From the NCBI GenBank assembly GCA_044507695.1, contig JBIQJD010000002.1:257390-321389 (forward strand): a stretch of DNA of 64,000 nucleotides, in the 5' to 3' direction. Shown here piece by piece: positions 8,585 through 17,122 of this stretch. The notes under the pieces are model-generated. The model was not told the origin of the DNA, made no database searches, and was given only the letters and a program-made list of their open reading frames with translations. Position 1 is the first letter of the stretch. Each line of letters starts with the position of its first letter. The DNA is from JBIQJD01 sp044507695. GTDB taxonomy: Bacteria; Bacteroidota; Ignavibacteria; Ignavibacteriales; Ignavibacteriaceae. The translations under genes and the position numbers were made by a program.

Positions 8585-9190
8585 TTAATTTCTTTTTTCA
8601 AAATGCTGATAATCTTTTGTACTTCTCCACGTTCCGCCCCACTGCCATCCTCGTTTTATAAATTCCTTAGTAAGAAAAGAATTTAAAGTTATCGTTCCAT
8701 CAATTTCCGGATTATGTTTTGCTCCTTCAGGAATAACTTTATTTCTCTTTATCTGCGGATTAAGTTTAGGATTAATATCAATCGCTCTTCCGGTTGAATG
8801 GGCTGACAGCACCTTTGTTCCTTTTACAGTTCTGTAGTTAAATGCTGAAGTATTATTATCAAGCATCGATTTTTCATCACTCCATCTGTAATGAGAAACA
8901 GGAATTACTTTTTCAACAGGAAATTTTATTTCTTTAATGATTTTAAAAATCTCTTCAATATCATCCTTTAAATTTTTATTGATTAATAACTGTCCGCGGT
9001 GAAGCTTTTTATCAAATGAGTAATATTCAACCTCGATCAGTACAAGATCATTTAAGATTTTTTGTGGAATATCAATTCCTGAAACTGCTTCCTCAAAAGT
9101 ATATTCTGAATCAATAATTATCCTTTCATCATTCTGTAAAATTCCGGAAATAAATATGTTCAGCAGAAACAGTAGTTTTAATATGATCAT
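8585..9190 (-). CDS. M15-family peptidase, D-Ala-D-Ala carboxypeptidase type
   Basis: The 201-residue exported protein has an N-terminal hydrophobic signal (MIILKLLFLLNIFISGI). The peptidase M15 core is clear: SAHSTGRAIDINP supplies the first histidine and the aspartate of the zinc site, and DYQHFEKRN supplies the second histidine at the C-terminus. RGWQWGGTW is typical of the M15C/VanY-like group. Such enzymes trim peptidoglycan stem peptides in the periplasm. It is followed on the same strand by the esterase gene (13 bases to its preferred start). No strong Shine-Dalgarno was seen. Confidence 0.88.
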   Translation of the reverse strand: MIILKLLFLLNIFISGILQNDERIIIDSEYTFEEAVSGIDIPQKILNDLVLIEVEYYSFDKKLHRGQLLINKNLKDDIEEIFKIIKEIKFPVEKVIPVSHYRWSDEKSMLDNNTSAFNYRTVKGTKVLSAHSTGRAIDINPKLNPQIKRNKVIPEGAKHNPEIDGTITLNSFLTKEFIKRGWQWGGTWRSTKDYQHFEKRN

Positions 9191-9260
9191 GCTTGTTCTT
9201 TTATCTATTATATGAAAGCAAAAATAAATATATTTTTAGAATCAATTTTAAGGAACATTT

Positions 9261-10085
9261 ATGAAATATTTTTCAATTCTGTTTATTCTATTAGCTTCTG
9301 TAATCGGCTGCGGAGATGATCCTGATGTTGTTCGATTAGATTCCGGATTACAATATGCTGATGATTCATTGGGTACAGGTGCACAGGCAAAGCCGGGTGA
9401 TCTTGTTACTATTCATTTTTCAGCATGGTACATTACTGATTCATCAAATGTTTTTGATGATTGGACAAACGATACTGCTTATGTTAAAAACAGTCTCGGC
9501 AGTTCAAAAATGCACAACCGCCCTGTAAAATTCAGACTGGGTTCAAGCCAGTTTATAAGAGGAGTGGATGAAGGCATTGAAGGAATGAAGACGGGAGGCA
9601 AACGTACAATCATTGTTCCATCCTATCTTGCATATGGTGAGCAGGGAATGGGTCCGGTTCCTCCAAATGCAAATTTAAAAGTGGTTATTGAACTGGTTGA
9701 CACAAAAGAAATTCAGGAAGCTAAAATCTGGGATGCAGATACAACAAAAACTAAAACCACATCAAGCGGATTGAAGTATATTATTCTTGAAGAAGGAAGC
9801 GGCGATCAGCCCGAACCCGGTGATGTAGTTTCTGTTAATTACAGTGGTTACTTAATGGATGGAACGAAGTTCGACAGCTCGGTTGATAGAGATGAACCCT
9901 TCGTATTTACACTCGGCAAAGGAATGGTAATTAAGGGATGGGATGAAGGAATTGCTTTGCTGAAAGAAGGAGGCAAAGCAAAATTAATAATTCCGCCGGT
10001 ACTTGCGTACGGTGAAAGACCTAATGGTCCAATTCCGGCGAACTCAACCTTAATTTTTGATGTTGAACTTGTTGAGATAAAATAA
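9261..10085 (+). CDS. Lipoprotein with two FKBP-type peptidyl-prolyl isomerase domains
   Basis: This is a predicted periplasmic prolyl isomerase anchored as a lipoprotein. The signal peptide ends in a lipobox with C17 (ASVIGC). Two FKBP domains follow, about 27-148 and 163-274. Each opens with a LQYADDSLGTG/LKYIILEEGSG strand and ends in the AYG(E)...PPNANL/IPANSTL and ELV(D/E) core. The first domain has an insertion near SSNVFDDWTND, replacing the usual G-x-x-FDSS stretch. The second has a canonical DGTKFDSSVDRDEP. AAGGA precedes the start. It is monocistronic, with its own terminator at 10112-10148. Confidence 0.94.
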   Translation: MKYFSILFILLASVIGCGDDPDVVRLDSGLQYADDSLGTGAQAKPGDLVTIHFSAWYITDSSNVFDDWTNDTAYVKNSLGSSKMHNRPVKFRLGSSQFIRGVDEGIEGMKTGGKRTIIVPSYLAYGEQGMGPVPPNANLKVVIELVDTKEIQEAKIWDADTTKTKTTSSGLKYIILEEGSGDQPEPGDVVSVNYSGYLMDGTKFDSSVDRDEPFVFTLGKGMVIKGWDEGIALLKEGGKAKLIIPPVLAYGERPNGPIPANSTLIFDVELVEIK

Positions 10086-10111
10086 TTTTTGTGTTTTCTA
10101 TTTTGTGAAGG

Positions 10112-10148
10112 GAGATGATGTTTGACCCAAAATGTCATCTCTTTTTTT
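10112..10148 (+). terminator. Intrinsic terminator of the FKBP gene
   Basis: GAGATGA (10112-10118) pairs with TCATCTC (10135-10141), extended by two wobble pairs, and is followed by seven T at 10142-10148. The T-run overlaps the stop codon of the convergent kinase gene. Confidence 0.88.
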
Positions 10149-11007
10149 ATAGGTAATAATTAATTGCTGATATAACCTGCGGATAATATCCTCTGCCAAA
10201 TAAGTTTAAATGATTTAACAGATGATAAAGTTTATAAAAATTTTCCCGGTAAGAATATCCATCAGGCAGCGGAAATTCTGAATTATATGATTTGTAGAAT
10301 TCCGGAGCAAACCCGCCAAACAATTTTGTCATTGCAAGATCAGCTTCACGGTTCCCATAATAAACAGCCGGATCAATTATACATGCATTTCCATTTTCAT
10401 CGGTTATAAAATTTCCGCTCCATAAATCGCCATGAAGCAGGGAAGGAATATTTTCACTGTCAGAAAGAATTTCATCAAGTTTTTTTTCAAGCTGTGAAAT
10501 TTTATTTAACAATTCTTTCTCACCATAACCATTTTCTGAACATAAATTAATTTGATAGAGAATCCTGTTTTCCCAGTAAAAAGATTTCCAGTCCGAAGAA
10601 AGCGGAAGATTTATCTGCGGCGTTGATCCTATAAAATTATTCTCAAGAAATCCGAATTGATCTGCTGTGTATTTATGCAGTGAAGCGAATTTTTCTCCAA
10701 ACTCTTCAAAAAAATTTTTTGCCGGCTTTGCTGATTTTATATGTTCAAGCAGAATGAAAGTTTTATCCGCTAAAATTACTTCCGGAACTCTAACTGCATT
10801 GGCTTTTTTAAGCTCATTCAAACCATTTGCTTCACATAAAAAAAATCCGGCTGAAGACTCATTTACTTTTAAAAAGTATGAAGCTCCGGATTCACATTTA
10901 ACAATCTGTGAATCACTTATACATCCGCCGCCAACAGGAGCAGCAGAAACTATTTTTTCACCAATATATTCCTGAATTTTATTTTTAATGCTGATTGTTA
11001 AGTTCAT
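10147..11007 (-). CDS. Fructosamine/ketosamine kinase family protein
   Basis: This cytoplasmic kinase of the fructosamine-3-kinase family (aminoglycoside-phosphotransferase fold) phosphorylates sugars attached to protein amines, which leads to deglycation. The 286 residues match the family length. The catalytic loop LLHGDLWSGNF and the metal-binding IIDPAVYYGNREADLAMTKLFGGF are diagnostic. The N-terminal PVGGGCISDS is the family's nucleotide-contacting start. It overlaps the upstream tyrosine phosphatase gene by 23 bases, so the two are probably translationally coupled. In many bacteria a fructosamine-kinase-like gene sits beside a low-molecular-weight phosphatase, which supports a shared protein repair role (inference). 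Confidence 0.92.
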   Translation of the reverse strand: MNLTISIKNKIQEYIGEKIVSAAPVGGGCISDSQIVKCESGASYFLKVNESSAGFFLCEANGLNELKKANAVRVPEVILADKTFILLEHIKSAKPAKNFFEEFGEKFASLHKYTADQFGFLENNFIGSTPQINLPLSSDWKSFYWENRILYQINLCSENGYGEKELLNKISQLEKKLDEILSDSENIPSLLHGDLWSGNFITDENGNACIIDPAVYYGNREADLAMTKLFGGFAPEFYKSYNSEFPLPDGYSYRENFYKLYHLLNHLNLFGRGYYPQVISAINYYL

Positions 11008-11470
11008 CTTTTATTTTCCCTAATAAACCATAACATGCATCTTCTAAAATATCAAGAACAAGTTCAAACCCATCAAAGCCGCCGTAATAGGGATCAGGAA
11101 CTTCTTCTGCCTGTACATTTCTACAGAACTCAACCATGCGGTAAATTTTATGATGGTATTTCCCCTGCGGATCGAAGCTGCGTAAATCATTATAATTCTG
11201 GTTATCCATTGCAACTATATAATCAAATTCCTGAAAATCTTTACGCGGATCAAATTTTCTTGCAACGCTTGTTAAATCATATCCGCGCCGTAATGCGTGA
11301 TGAATCATTCTTGAATCAGCGCGTTCACCGGTATGATATCCCATTGTGCCGGCAGAATCAATAAAAATTTCATTTTCCAAACCATTATCCTGAACGATAC
11401 GTTTCATAATTCCTTCAGCAGAAGGTGAGCGGCAGATATTGCCGAGACATACAAATATGACTTTCTTCAT
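10985..11470 (-). CDS. Low-molecular-weight protein tyrosine phosphatase
   Basis: The 161-residue cytoplasmic phosphatase has the P-loop at the N-terminus (VCLGNICRS: catalytic C8, R14) and the general acid in VPDPYYGG, both characteristic of the LMW-PTP family. SAEGIM after the loop is also typical. In the family it dephosphorylates phosphotyrosine or small phosphorylated molecules. It is the first gene of a two-gene minus-strand unit with the ketosamine kinase, overlapping it by 23 bases. This suggests it removes phosphate from a product of the kinase or from phosphorylated protein (inference). Confidence 0.94.
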   Translation of the reverse strand: MKKVIFVCLGNICRSPSAEGIMKRIVQDNGLENEIFIDSAGTMGYHTGERADSRMIHHALRRGYDLTSVARKFDPRKDFQEFDYIVAMDNQNYNDLRSFDPQGKYHHKIYRMVEFCRNVQAEEVPDPYYGGFDGFELVLDILEDACYGLLGKIKDELNNQH

Positions 11471-11561
11471 CAGTATTCTTTTATTTTTATATTTTTTTAT
11501 CTTGAAGTGTGTTTAAAATAAAATTTGTAAACTAATTACTCATCAAATATAAAGGGTTCAA

Positions 11562-13043
11562 ATGCAAAAATTAAGAGCAGCTCTGTTTTCAGTGTTGATG
11601 ATTTTCACTTTTTCATACCCGCAGGATAATAATTTAAAACGAGAATTCCGCGGTGCGTGGATTGCAACTGTAGCAAACATTGATTGGCCATCGCGGTATG
11701 CAACTCCGGGTGAGCAAATTGCGGATCTTGTTGAACAGTTTGACAAACATAAAGAAGCAGGAATGAACGCTATAATTTTCCAGGTAAGAACTGAATGCGA
11801 TGCTCTTTATGAATCATCTTTCGAACCATGGTCTTACTGGTTAACCGGTGAACAGGGAAAAGCACCTGATCCTTATTTTGATCCGTTGGCATTTGCAGTA
11901 AGTGAAGCACATGCAAGAGGCATGGAACTTCATGCATGGTTTAACCCTTACCGTGCTGTTAAAAATGTTGGTGATTATGAAATTGATGAAAAACATGTTT
12001 CGGTTCAGCATCCCGAATGGATTTTAACATTCGGCAAGTACAAAATGCTTGATCCCGGAATTCCTGCAGTGAGGGACTTTATTGCTTCAGTAATTGCAGA
12101 AGTTGTAAGGAAATATGATGTAGATGGAATTCACTTTGATGATTATTTCTATCCCTATTCACCCCATGTAAGCAATGAAGATTCTCTTACCTTTGCACAC
12201 TATAATAACGGCTATACAGATATTGATGACTGGAGAAGATATAACATCAACTCAATGGTTGCGCAGGTTTATGATTCTATAAAAGCAATTAAACCGTATG
12301 TTAAATTTGGAATTAGCCCGTTTGGAATTGTGCAAAATCATTACGCCGGAACAAATGGTTTTAGTTCTTATGATATTTTGTATTGTGATCCGCTAACGTG
12401 GATAAAAGATAAAACAGTAGATTATATTACACCGCAGCTTTACTGGGAAATTGGAAAAGATGTTGCTGATTATAAAGCATTGCTTCCATGGTGGGCTTCA
12501 GTTACTGAAGACAGGCATCTTTATATCGGACAATACTCAAGCAGATTCTTTGGAAGATCGTGGAAGGATAAATCTGAAATTGGTAATCAGATAAGAATGA
12601 ACAGAGCAACTGAAAACGTTCATGGTTCAATTTTCTTCAGCGGGAAATCGGTTTCAAATAATGTTGGCGGATTTGCAGATACATTAAAATCATCTATTTA
12701 CAAATATCCCGCTCTCGTTCCTTTAATGAGCTGGAAGGAGAATGTTCCGCCGCCTGCACCGGTTAATCTTACGGGAGAAAAAGATTCATCTGGCATTACG
12801 TTAAAGTGGGAACTTGAAGATGATGATGATGAAGTAAAACAATTTGTGATTTATAAGTTTAATTCAGATGAAGAAGTTAATATTAATAACCCGGCAAAAA
12901 TTCTGGATATAATAAGAACAAGAAGAAATTCTTTCAGAGACAGATCAGTAAAAATTGATGATGATGCATTTACATATGTTGTTACTTCACTGGACAGGCT
13001 GCAGAATGAAAGTGAACCAACTGCAGTTGTAACAGTTGAATAA
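11562..13043 (+). CDS. GHL10-type glycoside hydrolase, periplasmic paralogue
   Basis: The 493-residue exported protein is a close paralogue of the gene at 5367-7433. It has a signal peptide (about 1-20, ending SYPQ) and a GHL10 barrel at about 25-395 opening with REFRGAWIATVANIDWPS. MELHAWFNPYRAV, VDGIHFDDYFYP and ITPQLYWEIG are present at matching places. A fibronectin-type segment ends the protein with the same VTSLDRLQNES as the paralogue. It stops there and lacks the T9SS sorting domain. The inference is that this copy stays in the periplasm while the other reaches the cell surface. The gene is divergent from the phosphatase, with 91 AT-rich bases between. Confidence 0.93.
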   Translation: MQKLRAALFSVLMIFTFSYPQDNNLKREFRGAWIATVANIDWPSRYATPGEQIADLVEQFDKHKEAGMNAIIFQVRTECDALYESSFEPWSYWLTGEQGKAPDPYFDPLAFAVSEAHARGMELHAWFNPYRAVKNVGDYEIDEKHVSVQHPEWILTFGKYKMLDPGIPAVRDFIASVIAEVVRKYDVDGIHFDDYFYPYSPHVSNEDSLTFAHYNNGYTDIDDWRRYNINSMVAQVYDSIKAIKPYVKFGISPFGIVQNHYAGTNGFSSYDILYCDPLTWIKDKTVDYITPQLYWEIGKDVADYKALLPWWASVTEDRHLYIGQYSSRFFGRSWKDKSEIGNQIRMNRATENVHGSIFFSGKSVSNNVGGFADTLKSSIYKYPALVPLMSWKENVPPPAPVNLTGEKDSSGITLKWELEDDDDEVKQFVIYKFNSDEEVNINNPAKILDIIRTRRNSFRDRSVKIDDDAFTYVVTSLDRLQNESEPTAVVTVE

Positions 13044-13078
13044 AAAGTTTTGTGTAATTCAACTATTGTTTAATGATG

Positions 13079-13109
13079 TTGATTAGATACACATTTTAAT
13101 ATAACTTTG
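13079..13109 (+). promoter_or_regulatory. Candidate Bacteroidetes-type promoter for the ferredoxin gene
   Basis: TTG at 13079-13081 is followed, 20 bases later, by TAACTTTG at 13102-13109. This matches the TTG-N19/20-TAnnTTTG promoter form known from Bacteroidetes. A start near 13116 would put the 13122-13151 hairpin at the very 5' end of the transcript. Whether this lineage uses that promoter form is not established here. Confidence 0.35.
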
Positions 13110-13121
13110 AAATGCTTTTAA

Positions 13122-13151
13122 AGCTTCCGGTTTTTAGTTTTTCCGGAAGCT
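13122..13151. terminator. GC-containing hairpin upstream of the ferredoxin gene
   Basis: AGCTTCCGG (13122-13130) pairs perfectly with CCGGAAGCT (13143-13151) around a T-rich 12-base loop. No U-tract follows on either strand, so it may be a terminator of the GHL10 gene or a 5' UTR stabilising hairpin of the ferredoxin mRNA. Confidence 0.45.
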
Positions 13152-13188
13152 AATTTAATACACGATCATAAAATATTTGGAGTAATAA

Positions 13189-13539
13189 ATGGCTTACGTT
13201 ATTACCAAACTCTGCCTGGATTGCAAAGATATTGCGTGCACACAGGTTTGCCCAGTTGATTGCATTTATGAGTACAGCGGTGATGATCCTACTATACCTA
13301 AAAATATGTTGTTGATTGATCCGGATGAATGTATTGATTGCAATGCATGTGTACCCGAATGCCCGTGGGAAGCAATATTTGAAGAAGATATGGTTCCTGA
13401 TATTTTTAAAGATGATATAGAACTTAACGCAAGAATAGTGAATAAAGAAAGATTTGTCCCCAAGCGCGATCCTGATGAACCAATACCAACACCCGAACAG
13501 GTGGAAGCCAATAAACGCAAATGGGGATATAACGGTTAA
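13189..13539 (+). CDS. FdxA-like ferredoxin with two iron-sulfur clusters
   Basis: This is a small soluble electron carrier of 116 residues. The first cluster region has cysteines at 9, 12, 17, 21 and 25 (CLDCKDIACTQVCPVDC). The second has CIDCNACVPECPWEAI. The arrangement matches seven-iron ferredoxins of the FdxA/Azotobacter FdI type: one 3Fe-4S or 4Fe-4S cluster plus one 4Fe-4S cluster, with the long acidic C-terminal tail of that family. GGAG precedes the start. The gene is alone, with a possible promoter and hairpin upstream at 13079-13151. It is distinct from the two Chlorobium-type ferredoxins at 45572 and 46134. Confidence 0.92.
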   Translation: MAYVITKLCLDCKDIACTQVCPVDCIYEYSGDDPTIPKNMLLIDPDECIDCNACVPECPWEAIFEEDMVPDIFKDDIELNARIVNKERFVPKRDPDEPIPTPEQVEANKRKWGYNG

Positions 13540-13712
13540 ACAAATCAATTCTGCGCATTAAATTTTACTCTTCAAAAGTGTACAGTGAATTGCGTTGTTG
13601 TAGATTCACTGCTACACCAATCATTTTTCAAGGCTGTTAATTAAAAAAAATTCAACTTAATTAATGGCATTTGAATTGAGTGTTTCTCCTGATCTACATC
13701 TTGAGGATTAAA

Positions 13713-14354
13713 ATGAAAAAAATTTTATTGTTATTGCTTGTAATTATTTCAACAAACCTATTTGCACAGAGAGGAATTGCATCGGTAAAACTCGGCTACT
13801 TCGGTCCCGCAGCAGCAAGCGGCGGATTTATAATTGGGTTTGAAGGCGGAAGAGCAGTGGATCATAATTTTGGCTTTGGCTGGAGTGTTGATTGGTTTAA
13901 TAAAAATTATGTTGATAAGAATCTTGTTAATGATTTTAATAATTATTATGGAATAGTTGATGGTTCAATAAATGAATTAAGAGCTGAGACTAACCTGCAT
14001 GATTTTCCTTTGATGGCAACAATGTATGCAAAGTTTCCGCTCGCTCCATTTACAAAACTATATTTTACAGGCGGTGTTGGTGCAGAGATATTAATTATCA
14101 ACTATAACTATTTTCAAAATCCTGATGAAAGTGAACTTCACGCTGCTTTTGATTTTAACTGGCGGATTGGCTCAGGCATTTTATATGAAGGGGGAAGATT
14201 CACAGATTTCTTTTTTGAACTTACGTATCATTCATCTCAGCCAAGCTGGGAATATGAAGTTGAAGACAGAAGTAAATCATTTAAAAGAACATTTGAAAGA
14301 AGTTTTGATATGAGCGGATTTATGGCGCGAGTGGGAGTGAAGTTTTATTACTAA
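13713..14354 (+). CDS. Outer membrane beta-barrel protein of unknown function
   Basis: The 213-residue exported protein has a signal peptide (MKKILLLLLVIISTNLFAQ). Its body alternates hydrophobic and polar residues, rich in glycine and aromatics, and ends in GFMARVGVKFYY with a C-terminal aromatic residue, as expected for a small outer membrane barrel. I do not recognise a specific family. The ATG at 13713 is chosen because GAGGA at 13703-13707 is well placed and the signal peptide starts there; an upstream in-frame GTG at 13680 is unsupported. It is convergent with the YjbQ gene. Confidence 0.8.
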   Translation: MKKILLLLLVIISTNLFAQRGIASVKLGYFGPAAASGGFIIGFEGGRAVDHNFGFGWSVDWFNKNYVDKNLVNDFNNYYGIVDGSINELRAETNLHDFPLMATMYAKFPLAPFTKLYFTGGVGAEILIINYNYFQNPDESELHAAFDFNWRIGSGILYEGGRFTDFFFELTYHSSQPSWEYEVEDRSKSFKRTFERSFDMSGFMARVGVKFYY

Positions 14355-14398
14355 ACTTTTGAATTGAGTAATAGGCTGATGTAATCTTGTAATTTAGT

Positions 14399-14425
14399 AA
14401 CCCGCTTGTGCCGTCAGGCAGGGTT
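14399..14425. repeat. REP-like palindrome between convergent genes
   Basis: A nested inverted repeat (AACCC...GGGTT outside, TGCC-GTCA-GGCA inside) lies in the 90-base gap between convergent genes. It is flanked by imperfect copies of a GTAATCTT-type sequence. It is more GC-rich than its surroundings and resembles palindromic repeats scattered in genomes of this group. Only one copy was noticed in this window. Confidence 0.35.
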
Positions 14426-14444
14426 TGCAATCTTATATTACTAA

Positions 14445-14873
14445 TTACTTCTCTTCACCAAATAATGTTACAACAATCGTTCTGCCATCTACTTTTTTTC
14501 TGTGTTCGCAGAGATAGATTCCCTGCCAGGTACCAAGATTTAATGTACCGTTAGTAATTGGAACAGTTAAACTTGTACTTAATATTGAAGATTTAATATG
14601 TGCCGGCATATCATCTGCACCTTCTAATGTGTGCACATAATAATTTGCATTTTCCGGAACCATTGTATTAAAGTGTTTCTCAAGATCGGTGCGTACATCA
14701 GGATCAGCATTTTCATTAATTGTTAAAGATGCCGAAGTATGTTTTATAAAGATGTGTGCAAATCCCACAGATATTTTTTTTATCTCGGGAACCCTATTTA
14801 ATATATCATACGTAATTAAATGAAACCCTTTTTTCTTTGGCGGAAATTTTACTTCTGTCTGATGCCAAAACAT
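14445..14873 (-). CDS. YjbQ family protein (UPF0047)
   Basis: The 142-residue cytoplasmic protein is of the YjbQ/UPF0047 family, whose members have weak thiamine-phosphate-synthase-type activity. Family landmarks are visible: HIFIKHTSASLTINENADPDVRTDLE, the TLEGADDMPAHIKSS stretch with the conserved histidine, and LGTWQGIYLCEHR near the C-terminus. It is full length. It is the last gene of a long minus-strand run beginning at feoA, 32 bases after the OB-fold protein gene. Its biological role is not clear from context. Confidence 0.93.
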   Translation of the reverse strand: MFWHQTEVKFPPKKKGFHLITYDILNRVPEIKKISVGFAHIFIKHTSASLTINENADPDVRTDLEKHFNTMVPENANYYVHTLEGADDMPAHIKSSILSTSLTVPITNGTLNLGTWQGIYLCEHRKKVDGRTIVVTLFGEEK

Positions 14874-14905
14874 TCTTAATAACCTCTTATTATTTAAACT
14901 TTCTG

Positions 14906-15310
14906 CTAACGTTCTTCAAATTCATCAACTTCAATTTTTACTCCATCAACAAAGGAGTACTCATCAACACCAACGCATTTACCTTTTATTACTACACGCT
15001 GGCCCGATTGAAGCTGCGATCCGTAAGTTTCATTTTCCTGTGAAAGAAAGAAAAAGAATACAGGCAGATCGCTGTTGGTTTCAAGTTCTAGAACAGGACG
15101 CGCACCTAAAATTTTGTAGTATGCTTTTACAACTCCATCAATACGCAACTTTTTACCAAGGTATAATTCATCTGCTTTAGCTTTGTTGATAATGTAATCT
15201 GCTGATAACTTTTCCGCTGAAACTTCAACAACATTTATATCATCCCAGGTTATGAAAACTATTATTAATGTAATAATAAAGGCTGCAAGAAAAATATATT
15301 TCTTATTCAT
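14906..15310 (-). CDS. Membrane-anchored OB-fold protein
   Basis: The 134-residue protein has one N-terminal membrane segment (about 5-22) and then a small domain like the OB-fold tRNA_anti-like family: KLSADYIINKAKADELYLGKKLRIDGVV followed by beta strands ending in GQRVVIKGKC. Members bind nucleic acids or act as periplasmic adapters; the role here is unknown. The orientation of the anchor would place the domain in the periplasm. It lies 18 bases downstream of the M28 peptidase gene and is probably co-transcribed with it. Confidence 0.78.
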   Translation of the reverse strand: MNKKYIFLAAFIITLIIVFITWDDINVVEVSAEKLSADYIINKAKADELYLGKKLRIDGVVKAYYKILGARPVLELETNSDLPVFFFFLSQENETYGSQLQSGQRVVIKGKCVGVDEYSFVDGVKIEVDEFEER

Positions 15311-15328
15311 ATTAATTTTTTGATTGTG

Positions 15329-17122
15329 TTATCTTGCGCCAAGTTCAACATTTAAAGTTAACTTTTCATTATTTCTTAAAACAACAACTTCAACTGTATC
15401 ACCCGGAACAAACTCTTTTAGTGCGTAAACATAATCATAAATATTGGAAATAGTTTTACCGCCGAATGAAAGCATTATATCGCCGCCCTGCAACCCGGCT
15501 TTTTGAGCGGGGCTTCCATCGGTTACTCCGGAAATTTTAAATCCTTCTGATGTACTTGCATAATCCGGAATTGTACCAACATACACTTTCCATCCGCCAA
15601 CAGAAGCTCCTTCTTTTCTTGGTACATTAACAAATTCGGGTTTGCTTTCAGCATTTGCAATTTCTAAAGCAGTGTTGTATACAAGATTCAGAATTTTTTG
15701 TTCACCTTTATAATTAATTTTATCTGCATCATCGGAAGGACGGTGATAATCTCCATGCGTTCCTGTAAAAAAGAAAAGAACAGGAATATTTTTTATATAA
15801 AAAGAAGAATGATCACTTGGTCCATATCCGTCATCATTAAATGCTAATTTAAATCCGGCTGTATTTTTATCATTTAGAAGATCTTTCCAAACAGGTGATG
15901 TGCCAGCTCCGTACACAATCAGTTCATTCGAATCATTCAGCCTTCCAATCATATCAAGATTAATCATCGCGGAGATTTTATTCAATTCAATTGGAGAATG
16001 ATTAACAAAATAACTTGAGCCGAGTAAGCCAAGTTCTTCACCGCTGAATGCTGCAAATATCAAACTGCGTTTTGGTTTAATTTGTAATGAAGCAAATTTT
16101 TCAGCAAGTTCTAAAATACCTGAAGTGCCAGAGGCATTATCATCAGCACCATTGTGAATCATTGGTTCTTTACCCCGGTAAAGCGAACCTTCTTCTCCCA
16201 TTCCCAGATGATCAAAATGTGCACCGATAACTATGTACTCATTCTTTAATTCAGGATCAGAGCCTTCAATACATCCGGCAACATTCCAGCTTTCTTTTTC
16301 AATCTCTTTAACATTCGTTTCAATCACTGCATATATATTTTTAAATTCAAACGATGCGGGATTTTTTCCTTCTGTCATCATTAATTGATGATCAGAAAAG
16401 TTTTTGTATTCAGTTTCAAACAATGCATCGATCAAATATCTTTTAACTTGCACAGCAGGGAAATCAGTAATAGATCCGCCGCGGTCATATTTCAACTCAA
16501 TTAATTTATCTTCATCATCCTTCGGCTGAAAACCATTTACAAAAATAATTCCTGCTGCACCTTTATCTCTTGCAACAGCAGCTTTGTGTCTGTAAGAAGA
16601 GTACTCCTCAAATTGTGAATGCGGGTTATCATATTCAGGTGAATATCTCATTACAACAACAATTTTACCCATTACATCAATGTCTTTATAATCATCGTAA
16701 TTCAATTTCGGCGCTGAAATTCCATAACCTGCAAATACTAGTTTTCCTTCGGCTTTGCCGCTGCCGGAAAAAGGCATTGTAACATGATCAATATTTAATC
16801 TTGATGGCTGGATGTTATTTTCAATTTTAAATTGGAGTGAATTATTTTCTGCAAGTTCCAATCCCGCAATAAACGGAAATGGCATGATGAAATCTGATTC
16901 CGGCAGAGGTTTTAATCCATAAGTTTCAAATTCAGTTTGAATATAAACTGCGGCGGTGCTGCATTGTTCTGTTCCTGTAAATCTTCCCTGTAATTCATCT
17001 GAAGCAAGATAGCTTATATGTGTTTGTAATTCTTCAGCGGTTATCTCAGGATCATTCTGAATTTCAAACATGCAGCCAATAGCCGCTAATAATATTGCAA
17101 TGATGATGAATATATTTTTCAT
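15329..17122 (-). CDS. M28-family aminopeptidase lipoprotein with PA and PDZ domains
   Basis: The 597-residue protein has a lipobox at C17 (LLAAIGC), which predicts a periplasmic lipoprotein. Domains in order: a protease-associated segment at about 120-240 (KIVVVMRYSPEYD, AAVARDKGAAGIIFVNG), the M28 zinc peptidase at about 275-490, and a C-terminal PDZ domain at about 515-595 (GSPAQKAGLQGGDIMLSFGG). The zinc-site residues are visible in GAHFDHLG, NGADDNASGTSG, FSGEELGLLGS, NLDMIGR and the late histidine in FTGTHGDYHRPSD. Its start overlaps the stop of the upstream TolB-like gene by one base (TAATG), so translation is probably coupled. It releases N-terminal amino acids from peptides (family knowledge). 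Confidence 0.93.
   Translation of the reverse strand: MKNIFIIIAILLAAIGCMFEIQNDPEITAEELQTHISYLASDELQGRFTGTEQCSTAAVYIQTEFETYGLKPLPESDFIMPFPFIAGLELAENNSLQFKIENNIQPSRLNIDHVTMPFSGSGKAEGKLVFAGYGISAPKLNYDDYKDIDVMGKIVVVMRYSPEYDNPHSQFEEYSSYRHKAAVARDKGAAGIIFVNGFQPKDDEDKLIELKYDRGGSITDFPAVQVKRYLIDALFETEYKNFSDHQLMMTEGKNPASFEFKNIYAVIETNVKEIEKESWNVAGCIEGSDPELKNEYIVIGAHFDHLGMGEEGSLYRGKEPMIHNGADDNASGTSGILELAEKFASLQIKPKRSLIFAAFSGEELGLLGSSYFVNHSPIELNKISAMINLDMIGRLNDSNELIVYGAGTSPVWKDLLNDKNTAGFKLAFNDDGYGPSDHSSFYIKNIPVLFFFTGTHGDYHRPSDDADKINYKGEQKILNLVYNTALEIANAESKPEFVNVPRKEGASVGGWKVYVGTIPDYASTSEGFKISGVTDGSPAQKAGLQGGDIMLSFGGKTISNIYDYVYALKEFVPGDTVEVVVLRNNEKLTLNVELGAR

Noticed and set aside
13540..13712. Alternative hairpins (AGTGAAT/ATTCACT and TGTAG/CTACA) after the ferredoxin gene
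   Set aside because: They are short, mutually exclusive and have no U-tract, so neither supports a terminator or a riboswitch.
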